Below, in pieces: positions 1-5,301 of a stretch of DNA of 5,810 nucleotides (the stretch's first letter is position 1; each line of letters begins with the position of its first letter). The position numbers and the translations under genes are program-made. Origin of the DNA: Armatimonadota bacterium. Lineage in GTDB: Bacteria; Sysuimicrobiota; Sysuimicrobiia; Sysuimicrobiales; Humicultoraceae. Location: NCBI GenBank assembly GCA_016198805.1, contig JACQHU010000179.1:1-5810 (forward strand), written 5' to 3'. The notes under the pieces are model-generated. The model was not told where the DNA came from. It made no database searches and was given only the letters and a program-made list of their open reading frames with translations.

Positions 1-915
1 AAAGCTCTCCTCGCCGACCTTCGTCACCCTGACAATGAGTGACCCTGACTGGTTGATTGAGCCGCCGACCACCTCGTCGCCGGGCACCTTCTCTTTGGGA
101 ATCGGCTCGCCGGTTACCAGGCTCTCGTCCACCGCAGAGGCACCCTCCACCACGACGCCGTCCACGGGAACCGACTCGCCCGGACGGATCCGCACATGGT
201 CGCCGGGAATGACCTCCTCGATGGGCCGCACCTCTTCTGTCCCGTCCCGGATGACCCGCGCGGTGGGCGGCTGCAGCGCCAGGAGACGACGCACGGCCTG
301 AGACGCCCTCGTGCGCATCAGCAGCGACGCGTAGCCGGACAGGATATGGTACGTTGTGATGAATACCGCGACGGCGAAGAAGTCCGCCATCGGGAAGTCC
401 GGTCGGAAGATCCCCAGGGAGCCGCCGATTAGGCCGGCAAACGCCCCGAACTCCAGCAGGACGTGCTGGTTCAGGATGCCCCGGCGCAGCGAGGGAACCG
501 CCATCTTCATGATGTACAGGCCCGGACCGAACACGGTGGCCAGGGCCAGCACGGGCATCAGCCAGCGCGTTGCCGCCATGGGCCGGCCCAGCCACATCAG
601 GCCCATTTGCACGATAGCCATCCAGGTGAACGACGCTGCCACGATCAGCCGGTCGCGCTCGCGCCGCAGTTCCGCCTCCTCCTCTTCGAACGTGCGAACT
701 TTCTTCGGATCGCGAACCGTGTAGCCGACGCTGCGAATGGCGTCCTCGATCTGCCGCTCCCCAACCCGGCCCGCGTCGAACTCCACCAGCGCTTCCTCGT
801 GGGCCAGACTGATGCTGACCTTCTGCACCCCGTCCAGCCGGCCGACGGCCCGGCGCAGCGTCTGTGCGCAGAAGGAGCACGCCATCCCTCCGACCTTCAC
901 CTGGACCTTCGCCAT
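1..915 (-). CDS. Heavy-metal translocating P1B-type ATPase, N-terminal part (runs off the left edge)
   Basis: This is an integral-membrane pump that uses ATP to move a soft metal ion, probably out of the cytoplasm. Only the first 305 residues lie in the window. Residues 3-70 form an HMA metal-binding domain with GMACSFC, so the metal-binding cysteines are C13 and C16. An acidic and basic linker follows. Four hydrophobic helices lie near residues 89-110, 117-139, 151-169 and 175-195. The actuator domain then begins and contains the hallmark TGEP at 268-271 within DESLVTGEP. The phosphorylation motif DKTGT, the ATP-binding domain and the transmembrane CPx motif lie beyond the edge. Copper is the best guess from the GMxCxxC site, but zinc, cadmium or others cannot be excluded, so no symbol is given. 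The ATG is supported by AGGGAG five bases upstream. A MerR-type promoter lies in front of it. Confidence 0.95.
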   Translation of the reverse strand, partial: MAKVQVKVGGMACSFCAQTLRRAVGRLDGVQKVSISLAHEEALVEFDAGRVGERQIEDAIRSVGYTVRDPKKVRTFEEEEAELRRERDRLIVAASFTWMAIVQMGLMWLGRPMAATRWLMPVLALATVFGPGLYIMKMAVPSLRRGILNQHVLLEFGAFAGLIGGSLGIFRPDFPMADFFAVAVFITTYHILSGYASLLMRTRASQAVRRLLALQPPTARVIRDGTEEVRPIEEVIPGDHVRIRPGESVPVDGVVVEGASAVDESLVTGEPIPKEKVPGDEVVGGSINQSGSLIVRVTKVGEESF

Positions 916-946
916 GGCTCTCCCTGTCGCAGCGGCACTCACTTAC

Positions 947-978
947 ATGCTAAACCTTCCACACAACTGTAATGTCAA
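947..978 (-). promoter_or_regulatory. Putative MerR-family (CueR/ZntR-like) metal-responsive promoter of the P-type ATPase
   Basis: Reading the minus strand, a perfect -35 TTGACA (978-973) is followed after 20 bases by a -10-like TAGCAT (952-947). The expected start of transcription is about 25 bases before the ATPase ATG. An over-long spacer of 19-20 bp is the signature of promoters activated by MerR-family regulators. The spacer ends in GGAAGGT (960-954), the same right half-site as in the E. coli CueR-controlled copA promoter. The left half, ACATTAC, matches the mirror ACCTTCC at 5 of 7 bases. No merR-type regulator gene is visible in the window. Motifs were matched by eye, so a chance match remains possible. 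Confidence 0.55.
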
Positions 979-1106
979 GCGAGCGGGGCGGCAGCTCTGG
1001 CATCCCTCCCGGCAGGGGGACGCACATACCTGCGAGAAGCGGACTCCCTGGCCCGGACCGCTGATTCGCGAGGCACCCCAGATGATCGAGGGGAGGCGGG
1101 CGCAGG

Positions 1107-1934
1107 ATGACCGCTCGCGTCGAAGGCCAGCATATCCCCGCTGCCGGCCCGCTGACCGGCTACCGCCTGGTGGCCTCGCCGGCCGGAAGCCCGCTGGCCT
1201 ATCTGGAATTCGCGCTGATCAGGCTTGAGCCCGGCGGGACACCTTTCACCTGGGAGGCGGGGGACCGCGAGGCCGTTGCCTACCTGATCGGCGGATCCTG
1301 TGAGTGCACCGTCTCAGGAGCCGGCGGGGCCCTTGAAGGTGTGCTCGATTCTCGGTCGTGGGTGTTCGACGGGCCGCCCTGCGCGGTGTTCGTACCCGCG
1401 GGATCGCGTCTGGGATTGTTCAGCCCGCAGGACGGCGCCTGCCTGGCCTTGTTTTCGGCGCCTCCGGTTGATGCCCGCCCGCCGAGGTTGATCCGGGCGC
1501 GCGACGTCGTCGCCCGCAATGTGGGGACGGGCACCTGGGCCCGCCAGGTGATCGCTGTCGTCGACCGCCGCGTGGCCAGCCGGCTGCTGGTGGGCGAGAC
1601 CCTCACCCCGCCCGGGCACTGGTCGTCGTATCCGCCGCACAAGCACGATGCCCTCCGGTCCGACGAAGTGCCGATGGAAGAGATCTATCATTATTTCCTG
1701 GATCCGCCAGGCGGCTTCGCTCTGCAGATGGTCTACACCGCCCCAGACGATCCCGCCCCCCTTGAACGCGTCGACCGCGTGCGCGATGGCGATACGGTGG
1801 TGATTTCCCGCGGCTATCATCCGGTCGTGGCCGGCGGCGGCTACCGGCTGGCCTACCTCTGGGCGATCTCGGGCGAGCGGGTAGAGGAGGGGGCCTGGTC
1901 GAGCGATCCTGACCACGCATGGCTCGTACGGTGA
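1107..1934 (+). CDS. iolB: 5-deoxy-glucuronate isomerase IolB (KduI/IolB family)
   Basis: IolB is a cytoplasmic cupin-type isomerase of myo-inositol catabolism that converts 5-deoxy-D-glucuronate to 2-deoxy-5-keto-D-gluconate. The 275-residue length fits the family, which is usually about 270. Two cupin halves are visible. The N-terminal half contains REAVAYLIGG (54-63) and VFDGPPCAVFVPAG (86-99). The C-terminal half carries the diagnostic block LLVGETLTPPGHWSSYPPHKHD (160-181), then MEEIYHYFLDPPGGFALQMVY (190-210) and GYHPVVAGGGYRLAYL (236-251). The expected metal ligands are H178, H180, a Glu at 191/192 and H238. The ATG is preceded by purine-rich GGGGAGG and GCAGG. The MBL-fold hydrolase gene follows 53 bp downstream on the same strand and may be co-transcribed. 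No other iol gene is in the window, so the inositol role here rests on family membership only. Confidence 0.9.
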   Translation: MTARVEGQHIPAAGPLTGYRLVASPAGSPLAYLEFALIRLEPGGTPFTWEAGDREAVAYLIGGSCECTVSGAGGALEGVLDSRSWVFDGPPCAVFVPAGSRLGLFSPQDGACLALFSAPPVDARPPRLIRARDVVARNVGTGTWARQVIAVVDRRVASRLLVGETLTPPGHWSSYPPHKHDALRSDEVPMEEIYHYFLDPPGGFALQMVYTAPDDPAPLERVDRVRDGDTVVISRGYHPVVAGGGYRLAYLWAISGERVEEGAWSSDPDHAWLVR

Positions 1935-1975
1935 GGCCCTGCGGTGCGCGAGAAGACGGACCTGGCGGGACTCTC

Positions 1976-1980
1976 GGAGG
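1976..1980 (+). promoter_or_regulatory. Shine-Dalgarno site that sets the start of the MBL-fold hydrolase
   Basis: GGAGG lies seven bases before the ATG at 1988. An upstream in-frame ATG at 1919 would overlap the end of iolB and add 23 residues of non-family sequence. The family's first beta strand begins directly at MQVSLIVLGTG, so 1988 is preferred. Confidence 0.75.
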
Positions 1981-1987
1981 TGATGTG

Positions 1988-2755
1988 ATGCAGGTCTCGT
2001 TGATCGTCCTGGGCACCGGCAGCGCCATCGAGAGCGCCGATCGCGACAACACCGCGCTGGCCTTGCGCGCCGATCGATCGGCCGTGCTGATCGACTGTCC
2101 GGGGAGCGCGGCCCTGAAGCTGCGCCGCGCCGGCATCGATCCGCTGAACCTCGCTGCCGTGGTGCTCACTCATGGACATGCCGACCACATCTACGGCCTG
2201 CCGTCCCTGGTCCACAATCTGTGGCTGCTGGACCGAACCGCGCCGCTGCCGGTCTTCGCCACCGAGCCGGACCTGCCCAGGCTCCAGCGCCTGGTGGATA
2301 TCTTCGATCCCGAGCGGCGGGCCGGATTTCTCGACTGGCGGCCGCTGATGGATGGAGGCTCTGCACCCTTCTACGAGTGGACAGGAGGACGCCTCTTCGC
2401 GCATCCTGTCGACCACGGCCCGCCGGCATGTGCGATCCGGTGGGACACCCCGGTCGGCGCACGCATCGTGTACTCTTCCGATACCCGGCCCGTCGAAGCG
2501 CTGGCAGCCTTCGGGCGCGGAGCGACGCTCTTCGTCCATGAGGCGACCTTCATCGACGCCGGGCGGGCGAAACACGACGGCCATTCGACTCCCGAGCAGG
2601 CCGGCAAGGTTGCCGCACTCGCGGCGGCACGCCGCCTGCTGCTGGTGCATCTGGGCCTGGACGCCGATCCCGGTCGCTGGGTCGCCGAGGCGCGGAAGAC
2701 CTTCGCAGGTCCCGTGGAGGTACCGGCCGACGGGACGGTCTACGCGCTCACCTGA
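1988..2755 (+). CDS. RNase Z/ElaC-related metallo-beta-lactamase-fold hydrolase without the tRNA-binding arm
   Basis: This is a predicted dinuclear-zinc hydrolase of 255 residues. The N-terminal strand LIVLGTGSA is typical of the fold. Metal ligands are visible in order: HGHADH (H62, H64, D66, H67), H143 in VDHG, D165 in YSSDT, and H221 in VHLG. The block HEATF (184-188), followed by GHSTPEQAG (198-206), is the RNase Z-type signature. In Bacillus subtilis RNase Z the ligands H140 and D211 are about 70 residues apart and enclose the flexible arm that grips tRNA. Here the equivalents H143 and D165 are 22 apart, so the arm is missing. The protein is therefore more likely a phosphodiesterase or other hydrolase than a normal tRNA 3'-processing enzyme, and the substrate is unknown. 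It lies just after iolB, and its stop overlaps the convergent selenoprotein gene by 8 bp. Confidence 0.88.
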   Translation: MQVSLIVLGTGSAIESADRDNTALALRADRSAVLIDCPGSAALKLRRAGIDPLNLAAVVLTHGHADHIYGLPSLVHNLWLLDRTAPLPVFATEPDLPRLQRLVDIFDPERRAGFLDWRPLMDGGSAPFYEWTGGRLFAHPVDHGPPACAIRWDTPVGARIVYSSDTRPVEALAAFGRGATLFVHEATFIDAGRAKHDGHSTPEQAGKVAALAAARRLLLVHLGLDADPGRWVAEARKTFAGPVEVPADGTVYALT

Positions 2756-3746
2756 CCCTCGCCTTGTGCTGGATGTGCTCCGCCGGCCGCTCCAGGTCGG
2801 GCCACCGGAGGTCGAAGTGCCAGGTGAGCGGGGTGGCCTGCGGCGGCCAGCAGGTTCGGTCGTCGCAGGCCTGATATCGGACCGTCCCCGAGAGCGTCAA
2901 CCCCTGCCCCGCTTCGTACAGGGGCGCCATCTCGATCCGCGTGCCCAGTAGGACGTCCATCTCCACGCGGACCGGCCGCGTGTAGCCGGTCAGGCGCTCG
3001 TCGGTCCACGGAAGGGTCAGCGCGTCGGCGTCCGGGTATCGCGGAGGCAGCGCCGTCAGATACGGGGCCGGCTCGAGGCTCACCTCCAGGCCCTGATACC
3101 CGCCGCCGATCGCCGGGCCGTAGAGATGCACGCCGGGCCGCGGCTGGAGGTCCACGAACAGCGTAAACCGGTTGCCCGGATGCACAGCGGTGTCGGTGGC
3201 CGCGGTGCGGATCCGCAGGTGCTCGCCATCGACCGACGCGTGCCCGGCGGCCATCAGTCTGCCCAGGCGGTAGAACACGGCCGGGACGGTCATGCGGTGC
3301 CAGTAGTCTTCTTCGAAGAGCCGTTCCCGGACAATTCCCTCGGCATCGACCAGGAAGATCCCGGGATGGGGAACCCCGTAGTCGCGGCTGTCCGGCGCCA
3401 CGCGCTCGTTGAGGAGGCCAAACCGGCGGATGATGGCCGAATCGGGGTCGGCGAGCATCGGGAACGTGATGCCCCGCCGTGCGGCGAAATCGCGCAGGAT
3501 CTCCACCGAGTCATAGCTGATGGAGCAGAGCCCCAGCCCGTGTCCGGTGATCGTCTCCAGTGATCGCTCCAACTCCACGAGTTGGGCTTTGCAGTACGGT
3601 CACCAGTCGGCCGTGCGGACGAAGACGATGAAGGCTCCGCGGGGGCCCCTGATGGTCTCGAAGGACTGGAGGCGCCCGTGCTGGTCGAGCGCTTCAAAGT
3701 GCGGGATGCGCTGGCCGATCTCCGGCCCGTATCGCAGGGGCGGCAT
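2748..3746 (-). CDS. Selenocysteine-containing peroxiredoxin-like protein fused to a DsbD-alpha/DsbC-like domain (UGA at 3602-3600 read as Sec)
   Basis: This is a 332-residue redox protein if the in-frame UGA is read as selenocysteine 49. An AhpC/TSA-type redoxin domain spans about residues 8-155. It has strand GAFIVFVRTADW, then the active site U49-P-Y-C52 followed by KAQLVEL, and later SYDSVEILRDF, FPMLADPDSAIIRRFG and GVPHPGIFLVDAEG (124-137). The sequence before the UGA fits the family as well as the sequence after it, and the usual Cys homologues have WCPYC here. Residues about 186-316 resemble the DsbD N-terminal (alpha, DsbC-type) domain, with YQACDDRTCWPP holding C294 and C299. No signal peptide or membrane helix is seen, so it is probably cytoplasmic. 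The ATG at 3746 is chosen because GGAGG lies seven bases upstream. An ATG at 3752 is too close to that site. The gene follows nnrE by 24 bp. A conventional call would begin at GTG 3578, after the active site, and would be wrong. Confidence 0.88.
3569..3585 (-). promoter_or_regulatory. Bacterial SECIS hairpin of the peroxiredoxin-like selenoprotein
   Basis: Counting from the base after UGA, bases 15-21 (CCAACTC) pair perfectly with bases 25-31 (GAGTTGG). They close a three-base loop, GUG, at bases 22-24. Beyond a single bulged A, a further GC/GC pair extends the stem to 3566-3587. The bacterial SECIS rule, from SelB-dependent genes such as E. coli fdhF, is a hairpin within the reading frame whose small apical loop has an early G, usually GU, about 16-37 nt after the UGA. 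This hairpin meets it. The structure was found by eye and not folded by software. Confidence 0.85.
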
Positions 3747-3752
3747 TCCCAT

Positions 3753-3758
3753 TCCTCC
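3753..3758 (-). promoter_or_regulatory. Shine-Dalgarno site that sets the start of the peroxiredoxin-like selenoprotein
   Basis: GGAGGA lies between the nnrE stop and two nearby ATGs in the same frame. The first ATG (3752) directly abuts it. The second (3746) is seven bases from GGAGG, the usual spacing, so translation probably begins there. The two starts differ by only two residues. Confidence 0.7.
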
Positions 3759-3770
3759 GGCGAGTGGCGT

Positions 3771-4499
3771 CTACTCGAGCCGCAAGGGCACGCGGAACCT
3801 CGTCCCGAACGGCGATGTGTACGGAATCCCGATCCGGCGAAAGGCGGCGGCAGGGATCCCGAGATCGGCCAGCACCAAGTCGCCGGTATACGCGGCCCGC
3901 AGGCCGGTCTTTGGAAGCGCAAGCGTCAGGGTCCAGGTGGCCGTCACGGCATCTCCTGGCGTCTCGCCGGTCGTCGCGTCCACGCCCGAAGGAACGTCGA
4001 GCGCCAGCACGGGTATGCCCGACGAGGCGGCCCACCGAATCAGCGCGGCCATGTCCGGTCGGGGGGCGCCCCGCAGGCTATACCCCAGCAGTGCGTCGAT
4101 GATCAGCGTCGGCCGGGCGCCGTCGAGCGCACCCCGTGCGACCTCCTGCCCGCCGGCCTGCGCGTAAATTTCCCGTTGGAAGATGGCAGCATCGCCGAGG
4201 CGGTCCGGCGCGGCCAGACACAGCCGGACGTCGACGCCCCGGTTCGCCAGATGGCGGGCGGCGCAGATGCCGCCGCCGCCATTGCCGCCCGGTCCGGCCA
4301 GCACGACAATACGTGCGCGACGCCAGGACTCGCCCAGGCGGTCCAGCGATTCCCGCGCCAGGCTGCGCCCGGCGTGCTCCATCATCTGCAGCAGCGTCGG
4401 GCCTGTCTCTTCGATGGCGCCCCGGTCGATCTCGCGCATCTGCGCGGCGGTCACCGCGGGCACCTCCACGCCGTCCTCGGTGACAAACCGCGCCGTCAC
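3771..4499 (-). CDS. nnrE: NAD(P)H-hydrate epimerase, YjeF N-terminal domain only
   Basis: The enzyme epimerises R-NAD(P)HX, the hydrated and damaged form of NAD(P)H, so that the partner dehydratase can restore the cofactor. The 242-residue Rossmann-like protein shows TAAQMREIDRGAIEE (17-31), LLQMMEHAGRSLA (37-49), VVLAGPGGNGGGGICAARHLANRG (65-88), IIDALLGYSLRG (133-144), VLALDVPSGVDATTG (164-178) with D168, and LALPKTGL (193-200). The C-terminal NnrD dehydratase domain, found in many bacterial fusions, is absent. The usual GNNGGDG loop reads GGNGGGG, so the Asp is Gly at residue 76 and an Asn is Gly at 72. This may mark a subfamily or altered activity. The start is uncertain. GTG 4499 gives the longest form but has no clear ribosome site. 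GTG 4469 (after GAGG) and GTG 4454 (after GGAGG, giving MTAAQMREID) are credible alternatives. The CoA-binding gene ends 51 bp upstream. Confidence 0.9.
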   Translation of the reverse strand: MTARFVTEDGVEVPAVTAAQMREIDRGAIEETGPTLLQMMEHAGRSLARESLDRLGESWRRARIVVLAGPGGNGGGGICAARHLANRGVDVRLCLAAPDRLGDAAIFQREIYAQAGGQEVARGALDGARPTLIIDALLGYSLRGAPRPDMAALIRWAASSGIPVLALDVPSGVDATTGETPGDAVTATWTLTLALPKTGLRAAYTGDLVLADLGIPAAAFRRIGIPYTSPFGTRFRVPLRLE

Positions 4500-4550
4500 G
4501 GCCCGGGATACCAGGTGGTGTGAGGTCGACGGCGCATCACGGGCCCCGAT

Positions 4551-4982
4551 CTAGAGTTCGCCCCGGCCACGCAGGATGTTGTGGGTGGTAGCCATGCAGG
4601 TGTCCATGACCACCTTCAGGCCGGCGGCTCTGGCACGCGCGGCGGCCTCCTCGTGGACGATCCCCAGCTGCATCCACACGACCTTCGCCCCGATGGCGAT
4701 GGCGTCATCGATGATGGGCGGCACGTCATGCGGCCTGCGGAAGATCTGCACCACGTCTACCGGCTCCGGGACCTCACACAGGCTGGGATAGGCCCGCTCG
4801 CCCAGGGCCTCGGGGATGCTCGGGTTCACCGGGATGATCCGGTAGCCCTCGTCCTTCAGGTACGACGCGACCTCGTAACTGGGGCGCTCCGGGTTGTCCG
4901 ATAGCCCCACGACTGCGATGGTCCGGGTCGCGGTCAGGATCTCCCGGAGTTCGACCAGCGGCGCCTCTGCGCGGGCCGACAT
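4551..4982 (-). CDS. CoA-binding domain protein (CoA_binding_2, YccU-like)
   Basis: This is a small single-domain cytoplasmic protein of 143 residues with a Rossmann-type fold known in this family to bind coenzyme A. Its biological role is not established. The nucleotide-binding strand and loop TIAVVGLSDNPERPSYEVASYL (21-42) are followed by GYRIIPVNPS (47-56), AYPSLCEVPEPVDVVQIFRRP (65-85), and the C-terminal block VVWMQLGIVHEEAAARA (101-117) and VVMDTCMATTH (124-134), all family hallmarks. The ATG at 4982 lies four bases after the glutaredoxin stop, so translation is probably coupled. A longer in-frame version from 5030 would overlap that gene and adds no family sequence. C69 and C129 could be sites of CoA or thiol modification, but that is conjecture. 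Confidence 0.9.
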   Translation of the reverse strand: MSARAEAPLVELREILTATRTIAVVGLSDNPERPSYEVASYLKDEGYRIIPVNPSIPEALGERAYPSLCEVPEPVDVVQIFRRPHDVPPIIDDAIAIGAKVVWMQLGIVHEEAAARARAAGLKVVMDTCMATTHNILRGRGEL

Positions 4983-4986
4983 CCAG

Positions 4987-5220
4987 TCAGGCACCCAGCA
5001 GCTCCTCGAGCCTGGCGCGGTTGAACCCAACCACCGCCTCGCCGTCGATCAGGGTGACAGGAGTGGCCGAAAAGCCCATCGCCATCAATGCCTCCAGCGC
5101 CTGCTCGTCGACACTGACATCTTTCTCGGTGTACGTAATGCCCTTCTGGCGAAGGAACTCCTTCACCTTGCCGCAGAACAGTCAGCCCGGCTGAGAATAG
5201 ACAACCACCGTTTTCGCCAT
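4987..5220 (-). CDS. Selenocysteine-containing glutaredoxin-like protein (UGA at 5184-5182 read as Sec)
   Basis: This is a thioredoxin-fold redox protein of 77 residues if UGA codon 13 is read as selenocysteine. The N-terminal strand TVVVYSQPG leads into U13-L-F-C16, followed by GKVKEFLRQKGITY (17-30), DVSVDE, GFSATPVTLIDGEAVVGFN (49-67) with the cis-proline TP at 53-54, and RARLEELL. This is the full glutaredoxin/NrdH-type pattern with Sec in place of the first CxxC cysteine. The length is normal for the family (75-85). The ATG is supported by GAGGTGA five bases upstream. Because the UGA sits so near the N-terminus, an ordinary annotation would leave this stretch empty. The gene is followed after four bases by the CoA-binding gene. 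Sec glutaredoxin-like proteins are known in bacterial selenoproteomes. The partner or substrate here is unknown. Confidence 0.88.
5148..5167 (-). promoter_or_regulatory. Bacterial SECIS hairpin of the glutaredoxin-like selenoprotein
   Basis: Counting from the base after UGA, bases 15-22 (GGUGAAGG) pair with bases 27-34 (CCUUCGCC). This gives an eight-pair stem, including one U-G wobble, closed by the four-base loop AGUU. The loop carries GU at bases 24-25, within the 16-37 nt range and with the early G expected of bacterial SECIS elements. Found by eye. Confidence 0.85.
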
Positions 5221-5251
5221 CACGGTCACCTCGCGCTCACGGCCTGGCCCC

Positions 5252-5257
5252 ATCATA
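5252..5257 (-). promoter_or_regulatory. Possible -10 box upstream of the glutaredoxin-like gene
   Basis: TATGAT on the minus strand lies about 32 bases before the ATG, in the 81-bp gap behind the membrane-protein gene. It would give a leader of about 25 bases. The only -35 candidates are poor (GGCTTC at 17 bp spacing, or TTCATG at 14 bp). The gene group may instead be read from further upstream. Confidence 0.25.
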
Positions 5258-5301
5258 GCGCACCGGCACGCCATGAAGCCGGCGACCTGACAGCTAGCGC
5301 C

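Noticed and set aside
35..724. Plus-strand open frames over the P-type ATPase
   Set aside because: The minus strand has an uninterrupted 305-codon frame with HMA and TGEP motifs. The plus frames are shadows rich in Ser/Arg/Pro.
942..974. Plus-strand promoter for iolB (TTACAT followed by TGTAAT)
   Set aside because: The spacing is 19 bp, the -35 is weak, and it lies about 130 bp from the iolB start, with the same bases better explained by the opposite-strand promoter.
1919..1987. Upstream ATG at 1919 as the start of the MBL-fold hydrolase
   Set aside because: It overlaps iolB, adds 23 residues unlike the family, and ignores the good ribosome site before 1988.
1853..2650. Long minus-strand open frame opposite iolB and the hydrolase
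   Set aside because: It covers two confidently identified plus-strand genes and has low-complexity composition and no domain.
3600..3602. Reading the UGA as a true stop, making the peroxiredoxin a pseudogene or two separate genes
   Set aside because: Codon context, intact family sequence on both sides, the exact replacement of an active-site Cys and the hairpin with a GU loop all favour selenocysteine. The upstream piece alone would be a meaningless 48-residue peptide.
3582..4523. Long plus-strand open frame of 313 codons
   Set aside because: It is antisense to nnrE and the selenoprotein. The translation is Arg/Gly/His/Pro-rich with no recognisable domain, as expected of the reverse frame of a high-GC gene.
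4987..4989. Treating the UGA that ends the glutaredoxin-like gene as another Sec codon
   Set aside because: Read-through would enter sequence unrelated to the family, the protein already has full glutaredoxin length, and the CoA-binding gene starts four bases later.
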